Virus record (IMG/VR): IMGVR_UViG_3300037516_001233
Location: 1-64,000 of that record
From: a virus
DNA length: 64,000 nucleotides
Strand: one strand, 5' to 3'
Under the pieces are notes generated by a model that made no database searches, was not told where the DNA came from, and saw only the letters and a list, made by a program, of their open reading frames with translations. Positions 32,742-41,843 of the stretch are shown here, in pieces. The position numbers were made by a program, and so were the translations under genes. Every line of letters starts with the position of its first letter. The stretch's first letter is position 1.

Positions 32742-33698
32742 TTATCTTTCTTTTCTATTCTGATATTTTTTGTCATTTTCTTCAAAGTTATTATTTGATT
32801 TCTCTAAATACTGATCATATTGTTCTTTGTTTTCAGCTCCCCAAAAACCAAATTTTTTACCATAAAGATAATCATGTCCCCAATTACCGTATATTTTTCT
32901 AGATTCAAGATATCCATTAAATGCAAAAACTCTATCGTCTGAATATTTTTCTTTAGTAAAACCCAATTCTTCGTTCTTGCTAAGTGTAGACATAACTGTT
33001 TTCTCTGAGCTGAAGAATCTATAACCCCTAGTTGAAGCTCTTAGAGCCGTTAACTCTTGCTCTGGATTAAATGGAACAAATGGGTTATATGAAACATCAT
33101 ATAAAAACTTTGCATCACCGAAAACACCTGCGCAACCAAAGCACAAGTAATGTTCTAAAAACTTTCCAAATATTTTTTCTTCATCTTCTCTTGAAGTATC
33201 TGCATTGGTGTTTAGCCCATCTTCCTTTGCGCAAAGTGGATACGCTTTTTCTCCAGCAAAATTGTTAATATATTGTTTTTCTGGATCACAGTATACTTCT
33301 TCTCCGTGCCATGCAACAGATTGAGATATCAGTGGTTTATCACAATACTTCTTTAATTGTTTAAAATCTTCGACTAGAATAGCGTCCCAATCTTTACAGA
33401 ATATTGTATGTGCATCAATTTGCAAAAAATATTCTTGCTGATCATGGAGTATTGAACTTCCCAATCTAGCTAGGCCTACTCCAAGTGGTTCTTTATATGA
33501 TATATTTACACTCTTAACATTGGGGTAATCAGAAAAATTTTCGAATTCATCCCCTTCAGTCTTTTGATTGAAGATCCCAAAATAAATTTTAGATGGATCT
33601 TTGGCTTTTTTATATGCGTCAGCAACAGTTTCTTCTAGGAAATATTCATTTAAAGCAGGTACTGCTATGAAAATGGTATCACTATTGTGATCATTCAT
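32742..33698 (-). CDS. GlcNAc transferase-like glycosyltransferase
   Basis: 318 residues. IFIAVPALNEYFLEETV, GVGLARLGSSILHDQQEYFL with QIDAHTIFCKDWD, and HYLCFGCAGVFGDAKF match the UDP-GlcNAc:polypeptide transferase-like family (GlcNAc, PF11397), in which DAHTxF carries the metal site. It would add a sugar to a protein, perhaps a virion component. Acceptor unproven. Confidence 0.75.
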   Translation of the reverse strand: MNDHNSDTIFIAVPALNEYFLEETVADAYKKAKDPSKIYFGIFNQKTEGDEFENFSDYPNVKSVNISYKEPLGVGLARLGSSILHDQQEYFLQIDAHTIFCKDWDAILVEDFKQLKKYCDKPLISQSVAWHGEEVYCDPEKQYINNFAGEKAYPLCAKEDGLNTNADTSREDEEKIFGKFLEHYLCFGCAGVFGDAKFLYDVSYNPFVPFNPEQELTALRASTRGYRFFSSEKTVMSTLSKNEELGFTKEKYSDDRVFAFNGYLESRKIYGNWGHDYLYGKKFGFWGAENKEQYDQYLEKSNNNFEENDKKYQNRKER

Positions 33699-33699
33699 C

Positions 33700-34515
33700 C
33701 TAATCTCTTTCTATCCCCATATGGTCACATGCTTTTCTAAATATTTCTCTACTTATAGGGAAATAGGAATCTGCGTGACTCACTCCCTGACCTGGCTTAG
33801 GAGTGCTAGCGTGCCAGCTGTGCCCTATTGATACTGAACCATCATACACTACATTATAACCAAGGTGTCTAGCAAAATATGAACACCAAGTCTCTTCATA
33901 ATAGTGAGGAGTAGGCAGGAAGGCTCCAATAGCATCTGGATAGATAGCTCTGTAGTCGGGGTGATTAGTCATTGCATTCCATACATCTCTTCTAACGAAG
34001 TATGCTGAACCTGAAACCGTTACGCATTCTATGCGATCTCTATAGGCAGTGTCTTGCGGGTCTGCCTCTCTCCAGGCTCTGTGCTTAGGTTCTGTGTTGG
34101 TTCCAATGATACCCGCATGGGTGATGAATCCCTGTTCATCTCTTTGCTTGGGCCCAAGAATATGAATATCTGGATTATCGATAAAGATTTGTTCTATCTT
34201 TAGACAGTCTTGACTAGTCATCCAAACATCTCCGTTTAGTACTGCAATAATATCTCCAGATGTTTTGCTAGCCATGCTATTGATGGCAGCGGAATACCCT
34301 ATGTTTTTTCTTAGATATAGATTGTCAATTAGATAACGTTCTTCATTCTCTCTAATCCAAGGGATAAAATCATCGGTTGATTCATTATCCGTTATGTATA
34401 AATTCCAGTTTTTTTCGAGCGCACCATTTGGATTAATTAAGTCTGAGTGCAAAGTATCCAAAAATCTTTGCAGCTCTTTTCTAGTGTTGTGGTTCACCAC
34501 ACATAGGTCAATCAT
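33700..34515 (-). CDS. Glycosyltransferase family 2
   Basis: 271 residues. IDLCVVNHNTRKELQRFL, LYITDNESTDDF and IIAVLNGDVWM (NGD as the metal motif) with GSAYFVRRDVW and YYEETWCSYFARHLGY cover a complete GT2. The TAATG junction and AGGAGA site set the start at 34515. Part of the second glycan-linked group. Confidence 0.85.
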   Translation of the reverse strand: MIDLCVVNHNTRKELQRFLDTLHSDLINPNGALEKNWNLYITDNESTDDFIPWIRENEERYLIDNLYLRKNIGYSAAINSMASKTSGDIIAVLNGDVWMTSQDCLKIEQIFIDNPDIHILGPKQRDEQGFITHAGIIGTNTEPKHRAWREADPQDTAYRDRIECVTVSGSAYFVRRDVWNAMTNHPDYRAIYPDAIGAFLPTPHYYEETWCSYFARHLGYNVVYDGSVSIGHSWHASTPKPGQGVSHADSYFPISREIFRKACDHMGIERD

Positions 34516-34796
34516 TAAAATATTTCTCCTGCTTCTAAACATTCTTTTTGCACTGTATTAAATGCACTCTGTGGATAAAATCCATTTTCTATTAAGTCTA
34601 AAAATAAAGCTGTTGCTTCTTTTTCTTTGGTTAAATCAAATTCAGTTAATCTATTTAAGTATTGTTCGAGGTTTATATTTTCTTTATCTTCTTGAGATAG
34701 AAAATTTTGTTTACTCAGTTCCCCCAATAGATAACCCAAGGATGCAAACCCTAAAACCATTAAAGCTAGTTTACCATTCTTGTTCATCGCCATCAT
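34515..34796 (-). CDS. Small membrane-anchored protein, 93 residues
   Basis: A hydrophobic segment (LALMVLGFASLGYLLG) near the front is followed by an acidic helical domain (LTKEKEATALFLDLIENGFY). AGGAGA precedes the first of three closely spaced Met codons. Function unknown. Confidence 0.65.
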   Translation of the reverse strand: MMAMNKNGKLALMVLGFASLGYLLGELSKQNFLSQEDKENINLEQYLNRLTEFDLTKEKEATALFLDLIENGFYPQSAFNTVQKECLEAGEIF

Positions 34797-35019
34797 CGCT
34801 ATCTCCTTGACCGGAATAATATGTTCTAGTAGTCCAGTCTAGAATTTGGCTGACTATATCTGAATAAGCTTCTTTTTCTTTGGGATCTTTAGCTTCTTTA
34901 GTCATACTAGAATACGTATCCATTATATCAGTTAATACCTGTAGATCAGCTACAAAAATTGCTTCACCTGGATTTACTTTAAGTATTACTTTTTTCTTTT
35001 GTGACTTTTTCTTAGTCAT
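34771..35019 (-). CDS. Hypothetical protein, 82 residues
   Basis: A basic front (MTKKKSQKKKVILKVNPGEA) is followed by a helix and a strongly acidic tail (DSDDGDEQEW). Overlaps both neighbours. No domain found. Confidence 0.6.
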   Translation of the reverse strand: MTKKKSQKKKVILKVNPGEAIFVADLQVLTDIMDTYSSMTKEAKDPKEKEAYSDIVSQILDWTTRTYYSGQGDSDDGDEQEW

Positions 35020-35248
35020 TTTTAACTTTCTTTTCTTTTAGTTCTGCGTTTAAGATTTCATTCTCTGGTATTTCATATACAGAAAGATTATTCGTATCTG
35101 GTTCAAATGTAGTGAATAAGATGCGCTTATCTGCTATTGAAAAACCTTCTGGAGGAGGTGATTCTAGTGCTATCTTCTTAGAGGAACAACCATATACCTG
35201 ACTATGGCCTTTGTATAGGACTATGTAGTTTACTTTAGACGCTGCCAT
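35012..35248 (-). CDS. Hypothetical protein, 78 residues
   Basis: Looks like a small beta domain (KVNYIVLYKGHSQVYG, then RILFTTFEPD) with a charged end. It overlaps the deaminase start by one base and the next gene by 8. Family not recognised. Confidence 0.6.
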   Translation of the reverse strand: MAASKVNYIVLYKGHSQVYGCSSKKIALESPPPEGFSIADKRILFTTFEPDTNNLSVYEIPENEILNAELKEKKVKND

Positions 35249-35700
35249 TATATTTCTATCTCGTAGGTAAAGACATTTGCTTTATGAAGAAAAGAATTAA
35301 CATTATCCCAATCTCCATAAGAACTATCTGCAATATAGTATACCTGCTCAACTGTGCTATTAGCTATTAATTTGGCACAAGAAAAACATGGTGGACCATT
35401 AACATATATTTTATAAGGTTGAGTACTGTAGTCAGAGTGCAATAATGCATTAGCCTCTGCGTGAACTGCTATGCAGTTATCATAGATAGACCCGCTATCT
35501 GACATCTCTTGAAATCTAGGACAGCCCCCATCTTCACAATGCTGAAACCCCCTAGGCCCACCATTATAACCAATGCCAACTATGTGATCATTTCTGTCAA
35601 CAAGTACCGCAGCGTATTTCTTTTTACCGCATGTAGAGAATATATTAGCTGTAGCAATACACATTTGCATGTATTGTTTATTTTTTCTATCAGAAGACAT
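35248..35700 (-). CDS. dCMP deaminase
   Basis: 150 residues. AVHAEANALL (His80, Glu82) and GPPCFSCAKL (Cys105, Cys108) form the zinc-deaminase active site. GGPRGFQHCEDGGCPRF fits the extra metal/allosteric region of dCMP deaminases. It converts dCMP to dUMP for ThyX encoded just upstream. Confidence 0.9.
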   Translation of the reverse strand: MSSDRKNKQYMQMCIATANIFSTCGKKKYAAVLVDRNDHIVGIGYNGGPRGFQHCEDGGCPRFQEMSDSGSIYDNCIAVHAEANALLHSDYSTQPYKIYVNGPPCFSCAKLIANSTVEQVYYIADSSYGDWDNVNSFLHKANVFTYEIEI

Positions 35701-35701
35701 T

Positions 35702-35863
35702 TTATAAGTAATGAACTACTACACCTAGAGCTATGCCGGATATTACAGATAGAATAATAGATCTAATTTTTATTTTTTTACTATCGCTCACTTGCATTAA
35801 TATGGACAAGCTTATGGTCCAATTGAGTAATATGGCGAATAGGATTAAGCTAACTATAAACAC
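35702..35863 (-). CDS. Two-span membrane protein, 53 residues
   Basis: GTG start inside the end of ThyX (14-base overlap). Two hydrophobic helices (VSLILFAILLNWTISLSILM and IILSVISGIALGVVV) with a basic loop. The frame is open and fills the gap to the deaminase exactly. No function visible. Confidence 0.5.
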   Translation of the reverse strand: MFIVSLILFAILLNWTISLSILMQVSDSKKIKIRSIILSVISGIALGVVVHYL

Positions 35864-36563
35864 GACTGCCCACTAATGCATTTATGGAAACAGGGTATAG
35901 GTCTCTCACTAGCTCGGCAATTGCCTGAGCGTAAACTCTAATCTCTTCTTGAGATTGTTCTTCTAGTCTTTGAGCTAAGAATAAACCAACTGATTGAAGA
36001 CTGCAAGACCACCTATAAACTACATGCATTGAATAGGCTGGGAGAAATAATCTCGCTTGCTCTGGAGCTATTCCATTTTCCAGAGCTAAGTTATAGAAAG
36101 CTTCACCTTGTTCGATGCATCTATTCAGTTGTTCTGTTAAGATTGCTCCGGAGAACGGATCACATAAACCTGCAGACCCTTGCTTCTTGTCTTCAGGAGC
36201 TAGTCTCCATTGATCATTATTAGGGACATAGAATTCTGGTTCCATAGTTATGTATCTACGAGAAGATTCGTTCCATGAGTCCATGGTATGATCTGATCCA
36301 ACTACGTACTTCCAGTGTTGTCTTGCGACCATTAAAGGGGCCTTAAATTCGAAGGTCATAAAGGCGTGTCTGAATGGCGACATATGATTTTCTCTAGCTA
36401 AGAAATCAATTAATCTAGCATCGCTAGTGCCAAACTCTTTGCTTTCTTTGGCAAAAGATGCTCTAGCTGCATTTACAACAGAAAGATCGCTACCCATGTG
36501 ATCGACTAATCTCACATAGCCATTGCCTAGTACTTCTATTAAATTGTTTTCTTTATTCATCAT
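35850..36563 (-). CDS. thyX: Flavin-dependent thymidylate synthase
   Basis: 237 residues. RQHWKY followed by SWNESSRRY is a variant of the ThyX RHR...S-x-R-Y signature; RHAFMTFEFKAPLMVARQHW places the FAD/dUMP-binding region. The C-terminal SLQSVGLFLAQRLEEQSQEE is the FAD-linked helix. It makes dTMP from dUMP using methylene-tetrahydrofolate and FAD. Confidence 0.93.
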   Translation of the reverse strand: MMNKENNLIEVLGNGYVRLVDHMGSDLSVVNAARASFAKESKEFGTSDARLIDFLARENHMSPFRHAFMTFEFKAPLMVARQHWKYVVGSDHTMDSWNESSRRYITMEPEFYVPNNDQWRLAPEDKKQGSAGLCDPFSGAILTEQLNRCIEQGEAFYNLALENGIAPEQARLFLPAYSMHVVYRWSCSLQSVGLFLAQRLEEQSQEEIRVYAQAIAELVRDLYPVSINALVGSRVYS

Positions 36564-36903
36564 CTTCTTCTTCGTCGTTAAACTGTGAGTCTTCTATCAT
36601 TATTTCTATAATATGATCGTCTAAATCCTCAGACAATTTATACATATTACCAAGTATATCTTTTAATGTACTATCTATATCATAATCGTCAAAAGATATA
36701 TAATTTAATAATAGTTCGTTAATATGGACTAGGCTTTGAGATAATGATTGAGAGATAAAAACTAACTCTTTCATCATGCTTTCAAGACTTACTTGTTCTA
36801 TGCTAATTATAGCGTCTATTCTAGGCAAATCTACATCATTGTCATCTGAAGACATCATTTCTTCAAACATTTTATCTATATCATCATCTTCAAATTCTGA
36901 CAT
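36553..36903 (-). CDS. Strongly acidic protein, 116 residues
   Basis: Asp/Glu at both ends (SEFEDDDIDKMFEEMM at the front, NDEEEDDE at the end) with a helical middle. Acidic small phage proteins sometimes act as DNA mimics or protein partners; nothing here shows which. Overlaps ThyX by 11 bases. Confidence 0.6.
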   Translation of the reverse strand: MSEFEDDDIDKMFEEMMSSDDNDVDLPRIDAIISIEQVSLESMMKELVFISQSLSQSLVHINELLLNYISFDDYDIDSTLKDILGNMYKLSEDLDDHIIEIMIEDSQFNDEEEDDE

Positions 36904-36910
36904 AAGTATC

Positions 36911-39013
36911 CTATTTAATGTTGTCTTTAATTAACTTTATCTCGCAGCTGTCTGTTGTGCAGTAACTTTCGCCAATAGCATCAGCTGCCATTCCTGCATA
37001 CACCCCAGAGAAATCTATAGGGAACAATTTATTCTCCCCCTCTTCACGATACTCTTCTTCTGTAATTTGAGTATATGGCATCTGGGGGTAAGTAAAGTTT
37101 CCTGATGGAAGGAATGACACAGTCTTAAGCTGCCCATCGTACATGTGCAATACGGTCCCAACATGCTCAGATTCTGTTTCTGGATCAAAAGAAATGGTTA
37201 CCGAAACAGAGTTGTCAGACCAGTATCTTTGTGCTACTGCAGCTAAAGACATCTTCTCAAAGATGGTTACATCACGCTCAGCACGTCTTGCATCAGACTT
37301 TATCGGGAAATAAACAACAGAAGTTGTATCTGGAGATTCAGATGCTGGTTCAACTTTATAGTTAGCCATTACAAACAAAGGAAGCATAGGATCATCATTT
37401 GAGAATCTAATTGTTCTATTGAAGTACTTGCCTCCTGGAGTCCAGTGAACACCAGGAGACTCTCCAGCCAGAATTGAAACAGTTCCAGAAGGCTTTACTG
37501 TCGTCATCTTGATCGACTCACGAACTCCAAGCCATTCGGAATAGATATTGTCATATCTTTGGACTGTCTTGTATCCTTGGTCCATCCACTCTCTTAGTAC
37601 TGGCATGCCGTTTGTGTCTGCAAAGTCTGCAACCCCGGACATTGAAGCCCCAATACGACGGTTACGTTGCATGATTGCATTTGTCTCTTCCCAATGAGTA
37701 GGGAGAAGAGTCACAGTCTTAGCATATAAGTACGCAAACTTTAGCGTACGCTTAAAGTCCTCAAGAGATTCATGTCTGCCTAAGTATGTTTCCACTAAAG
37801 TACAGCACTCATAAGACTCTAGCGATTGTTCTGCACACGGGTTAAAGCCAGCAATTCTGTGGTCCTTGTTGTTGATAGGATCTGCTAAACGACCATACTT
37901 GCGTGCCATGTCCATCCAGATTACTCCTGGTTCACCATTTCTAGCAATGCCGTCAACTATAGCAGAGAGATCTTGGCCAACTGAAACTTCTACCGAGTTA
38001 TTAGACATCCATCCCCAACCCGGATTTTCTGAATCATAAGAGTTTCTTTCTGGGAACACTTCAGCATTCTTTAGATTAAGAAAATCTTCATCATCAATTC
38101 TCCCTATTAGAAGTTCAGCTGAACGTCTAACGTTGCCGGATACTACGCACACTCCAATAAGGTTGCCTATGTCTGCAATATCTCTACGAGTTAGTTTTTC
38201 TCCACTACGTCCATTAAATATTTTTCTAATAGCGTTGTGCAGCTTTATCAAAGGAGCTGGTCCTGAAGCAGTACCACCAAACGTTTGAATTGGGCTACCT
38301 AATGGTCTGATTAAAGAGTAGTCAAATTCAATTGTATTTTGTTCCGGCTTAAGATAAGAGTTGATCAAATCACCAGTAGCTCTCGCCCAGCTCTCTCTGT
38401 CGTCTGCGATAACGTCTGTTGTCACCTTATCTACTGGCTTATGTATAGTAAAATCTTTATCCGCACCTTTGTCATCAAAGCCTACGCCAACTCCAAGCAT
38501 CGAAGCTTCCATTAAAAACATAAATGGTTTAGACGGATTATTTTTTGACATTTCTGACGTGCTAACAAACGCACAGTTTTGCAGAGCTGCGGAGTTCTTG
38601 TGTACGTTAACAATCTTAGTTCCCATCATCCATAGCCCACGCCCAGGTGGTGTCCACTTTAGATTGAACAAACGATCAAAAGCATCTTTTGCACTAGCCT
38701 GTGCCTTTACATCATTCCATGGAAGGCGACTTGACTTACAGTGATCCTTCTGTAGGGAGTACATGCCGTTAATGACACGTTCGCAAACATCTACCCAAGT
38801 TTCTTTTGTACCATCTTCTTTTAGTCTTGAATAGGTGCGAAGGAATGTTATCTCTCCTACTGAGTTGCCTCCAGCATCTCTATATCCAAATGGCGCTTTC
38901 TTATTTCTATATGTTTCTAGGAAATCATCACTGATTCTAAAGGAGAAAAATAAAGAAGATTTACTTCCTATTGATTGAGCTGTTAATTCTTGGGTTGTGA
39001 TTTCATTTGACAT
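36911..39013 (-). CDS. Ribonucleoside-triphosphate reductase, adenosylcobalamin-dependent (class II)
   Basis: 700 residues, the length of Lactobacillus leichmannii-type monomeric RTPR. LQNCAFVST holds the first active-site Cys, NPCAEQSLESYECC the finger-loop cysteine and Glu, TVKPSGTVSILAGES the phosphate-binding loop, and CTTDSC near the end the swinging thiol pair. It reduces NTPs to dNTPs with vitamin B12. It heads the nucleotide module. By eye it has no in-frame CGG. Confidence 0.93.
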   Translation of the reverse strand: MSNEITTQELTAQSIGSKSSLFFSFRISDDFLETYRNKKAPFGYRDAGGNSVGEITFLRTYSRLKEDGTKETWVDVCERVINGMYSLQKDHCKSSRLPWNDVKAQASAKDAFDRLFNLKWTPPGRGLWMMGTKIVNVHKNSAALQNCAFVSTSEMSKNNPSKPFMFLMEASMLGVGVGFDDKGADKDFTIHKPVDKVTTDVIADDRESWARATGDLINSYLKPEQNTIEFDYSLIRPLGSPIQTFGGTASGPAPLIKLHNAIRKIFNGRSGEKLTRRDIADIGNLIGVCVVSGNVRRSAELLIGRIDDEDFLNLKNAEVFPERNSYDSENPGWGWMSNNSVEVSVGQDLSAIVDGIARNGEPGVIWMDMARKYGRLADPINNKDHRIAGFNPCAEQSLESYECCTLVETYLGRHESLEDFKRTLKFAYLYAKTVTLLPTHWEETNAIMQRNRRIGASMSGVADFADTNGMPVLREWMDQGYKTVQRYDNIYSEWLGVRESIKMTTVKPSGTVSILAGESPGVHWTPGGKYFNRTIRFSNDDPMLPLFVMANYKVEPASESPDTTSVVYFPIKSDARRAERDVTIFEKMSLAAVAQRYWSDNSVSVTISFDPETESEHVGTVLHMYDGQLKTVSFLPSGNFTYPQMPYTQITEEEYREEGENKLFPIDFSGVYAGMAADAIGESYCTTDSCEIKLIKDNIK

Positions 39014-39023
39014 TGAGTTTCTC

Positions 39024-39731
39024 CTATTTTTTTACTAATGTTTTAACGTGTTTTGGGTCAATCTTACTGAGTTCAGTTTGCTTGATTTTTGTTATCTGTT
39101 CCATGGTATATATTTTATAAATTTCTTTCTCAATAAAATATCCACTTCTCCAATTAACAATCTTGTCTATGTTCTTTTGGTGCTTGCTAAACAAGTTACA
39201 TATTGTGGCACCACCGTATATTCTAACTAAATTTTGAAACTTCTTAACTAGCTCATCTTTATTGCCGGGATTAATGACGTCATTTTGTTCTGCCTTAGAG
39301 TATATCCAATTAAAGGCTTGTCTGGTCAATGGTATGTAGTCTACCGAGTCTATGACTCCTAGGTGTAGAATTTGTTTTCTATTTTTTTGAATCTCTATAT
39401 CTGCCTTAACCACATTCTTATATAGGTCAAGCCAATCTCTTTCATTGAACTGAGCCCAAGTTGCACACCAAAATAGTAAGTTCTGTGGAGGGCTAGTTAA
39501 TGATGTCTTGTCATAGGCTGGCAGTAGTGTAGTGCATGCAATAACCTTTTTTATTTGAGCCTTAGCAGCATCAGCATCGGTGCTTTTTGCACTAACGTTA
39601 GACCATAATTGACCAAGGTGTGGCTTCCAATCAATGTCTGCAACATAGATTCTCAAATACATATCAGCTACTTCTGTAGGAAGGATGTCATCTCTAACTA
39701 CCTTTTCGAGATCTTCAATTGACACTGACAC
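39024..39731 (-). CDS. Hypothetical protein, 235 residues, GTG start
   Basis: Helical protein with aromatic blocks (LLFWCATWAQFNERDWLDLY, FNWIYSKAEQN). It starts with GTG after ATAGGAATATAA. It is the first gene after the 39787-39808 terminator, upstream of the RNR. No known domain. Confidence 0.7.
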   Translation of the reverse strand: MSVSIEDLEKVVRDDILPTEVADMYLRIYVADIDWKPHLGQLWSNVSAKSTDADAAKAQIKKVIACTTLLPAYDKTSLTSPPQNLLFWCATWAQFNERDWLDLYKNVVKADIEIQKNRKQILHLGVIDSVDYIPLTRQAFNWIYSKAEQNDVINPGNKDELVKKFQNLVRIYGGATICNLFSKHQKNIDKIVNWRSGYFIEKEIYKIYTMEQITKIKQTELSKIDPKHVKTLVKK

Positions 39732-39786
39732 TTATATTCCTATCCAAAGATATCGAAACCTATAAAACTGCTCCAAGAATAGAAAA

Positions 39787-39808
39787 TCCCGCTCTATAGA
39801 GAGCGGGA
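39787..39808. terminator. Intrinsic terminator between virion and nucleotide units
   Basis: TCCCGCTCT / AGAGCGGGA with a 4-base loop; TTTTCT follows on the minus strand. It closes the 39898 gene unit. Confidence 0.85.
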
Positions 39809-39897
39809 AATCCTACAACATTTCCGCTTCAAACATTATAGCAGGACTCCTGCTAATAATCTCAGTTACGGTTATTGTAATTTATGTTTGTAGTATT

Positions 39898-40524
39898 CTA
39901 CAAAGCTTTTGCGGAAGGGATGCCCTTCCACTCCTGAACTTTTTGTCTTCCATATTCACTAGCTGTATTAGCTTGACCAAAGGTTGATGGGAAAACTTTA
40001 GCACTTGCTACGCCATGCTCTTCTTCTGGTCTGAAGTAACCGTAGGAAGCTGGAGCACCTTGTGCATCTGTTCTTGCAGCGTGACCGGTATTGGCAAAAG
40101 CTACTGCTGACGCGACACCCTTGAAAGCATACTGACGAAGCTTGTATTCATTTTCTCTTTCAGCGTGACCAAAAGAAGTTGGGAATGCCTTAGCCCCAGC
40201 AAGACCTTTGAATTCCATCGGACGGAATCTAGCACCATCATATGTAGCAGTGCCGTCAGGGAATGCTCCAGCCAAAGGATGGATGTAAAGTGTTGAACCA
40301 TTGAAAATCTGTGACATGAATACATTGCCAGGGAAGTATCCTGTTCCAGGAACATGATGGTTATCTGGGGCACCATCGAGAATGTGACTGGTGCTGTACA
40401 GTGGGTAGTATGAGTAAGTTCCCGTGCCCTTAGCTTTTCCAGACATGGTAGTATAAGGGTTTACCATTTGATTGGTGTTTTGACCCTTCAGGATTGGACG
40501 AGGTCCTACGTAAGATGTGGCCAT
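39898..40524 (-). CDS. Repeat-containing probable virion protein, 208 residues
   Basis: After an N-terminal MATSYVGPRPILKGQNTN part and an Ala/Gly/Tyr-rich middle, there are at least three related units of the form (F/W)KG(L/V/I)ASAKAFP.TFG.A...EY. Own late-type promoter and terminator point to a separately and strongly made product, as for a capsid decoration or abundant tail protein. No family recognised. Confidence 0.65.
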   Translation of the reverse strand: MATSYVGPRPILKGQNTNQMVNPYTTMSGKAKGTGTYSYYPLYSTSHILDGAPDNHHVPGTGYFPGNVFMSQIFNGSTLYIHPLAGAFPDGTATYDGARFRPMEFKGLAGAKAFPTSFGHAERENEYKLRQYAFKGVASAVAFANTGHAARTDAQGAPASYGYFRPEEEHGVASAKVFPSTFGQANTASEYGRQKVQEWKGIPSAKAL

Positions 40525-40553
40525 TTTAATCTCCTTAAATAAGCTCTTAGAAG

Positions 40554-40563
40554 TATATAGTAA
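40554..40563 (-). promoter_or_regulatory. Putative late promoter TTACTATATA
   Basis: Same 10-mer as at 4051-4060, again preceded by CAA, about 30 bases before the 40524 start with AAGGAG-type site. No -35 shared with the other copies. Confidence 0.55.
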
Positions 40564-40581
40564 TTGGTCTAAGAGATATTT

Positions 40582-41835
40582 TTAGTTATAATTTATTATT
40601 AAATCAGATAATACTGGGGCGGTGCCATCTGGAAGTTGGTTTAAAGTAACTTCTATCCATACGGTATTGGAAGATCCCGGATTTTCTTCAGTATATACTG
40701 ACCCATCATTGTAAATTACCCTATATTCAAAGACGTCAGAAAGTAAGGATTGGGATACGTTAAATATCTTAGGGGTGACTGAGACTATCGAGTCAATCAA
40801 AGTCCCTTGAGGGGCATCAAATTTAAATATAATTCTTCCAGTAGGGAGAAACTTATCGTATCTTATGTCCATGTCAGACAGGCCATAAGTATAGATATAT
40901 TTTCCATTTTCTGTAAAATAATTCTTTTGACGCATAACAAATCTTATAGCTGTTACATCTAGCTCTGCAAAGTAGAATGCTATAGGACCAGAATTTAAAA
41001 TAGCATCGGAACCTATGGTGCTCCAACCACCTGGTGGGACCTTGCCTATGGCCTCTGGATCGCCGTCATAGACGCGATCTCTGTTCAATGGTATCCAGTT
41101 ATCAGACTGACTTAAAGTTGGCTCCTGGACCGTTGTGTACTCTATAGAGAGAATATCTACCCCAAAGGTAGGAAATGGATTTAATTTAAAAAAGTTACAT
41201 TTCTTAGAGCCACTATACTCAGAAGGTATTTTAACATAAACATATGTTTGAGCTCCATAAGGAGAAACCGCATCTGCAATAATACTTCTTTTCCAAAACT
41301 TATCCGATCTATCTAAAATAGAATTATAGATATTGTTACTGTCCAAAGTACAACCAGGAACATCAACCCCAGGTAGTGAGTTGGATATTTTAGTTTCAAA
41401 AAAATCAGCAATCACCTGACCATCGCTAGGCGTAAAGAACTTAACTTTAGAATGAGAAGATCCATCTATCTTAGGTAGAGTTACGATATTGTAGGCGGGG
41501 TCGTAGGTAAGCAGCTCATCAGCTTGAATTGTCAATTCTCCCTCTGGTGTGGCCGTAACATCTATCTGAGACAGGGAGTGAATAGATATTAAATTATCAT
41601 TAGACTCAAGCGCTATTATTCTATCATCCATATCTTTTATGTATTGATTAATAAATACATGGTCTTTCAATACTCTCTCAAAAGCTTCAGAAAGTTTTTG
41701 GTCAAATATATTATATTTATTATAAAGGTATACTAAATCTTTATAATTTTCTTCTATTCTCGCATTATGATCGTCACTATTAAGCGGGCCATTATATTGC
41801 TTTGTTCTTTTTTTAGTATAAATAAATTCTGACAT
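40582..41835 (-). CDS. Virion/baseplate protein, 417 residues
   Basis: An N-terminal coiled coil (NYKDLVYLYNKYNIFDQKLS) is followed by a beta-rich body with blocks such as NFFKLNPFPTFGVDILSIEY and IRFVMRQKNYF that recur in style in the next large genes. Probably a wedge or fibre-attachment protein of the baseplate. By family I cannot name it. Confidence 0.6.
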   Translation of the reverse strand: MSEFIYTKKRTKQYNGPLNSDDHNARIEENYKDLVYLYNKYNIFDQKLSEAFERVLKDHVFINQYIKDMDDRIIALESNDNLISIHSLSQIDVTATPEGELTIQADELLTYDPAYNIVTLPKIDGSSHSKVKFFTPSDGQVIADFFETKISNSLPGVDVPGCTLDSNNIYNSILDRSDKFWKRSIIADAVSPYGAQTYVYVKIPSEYSGSKKCNFFKLNPFPTFGVDILSIEYTTVQEPTLSQSDNWIPLNRDRVYDGDPEAIGKVPPGGWSTIGSDAILNSGPIAFYFAELDVTAIRFVMRQKNYFTENGKYIYTYGLSDMDIRYDKFLPTGRIIFKFDAPQGTLIDSIVSVTPKIFNVSQSLLSDVFEYRVIYNDGSVYTEENPGSSNTVWIEVTLNQLPDGTAPVLSDLIINYN

Positions 41836-41843
41836 TTAACTAC

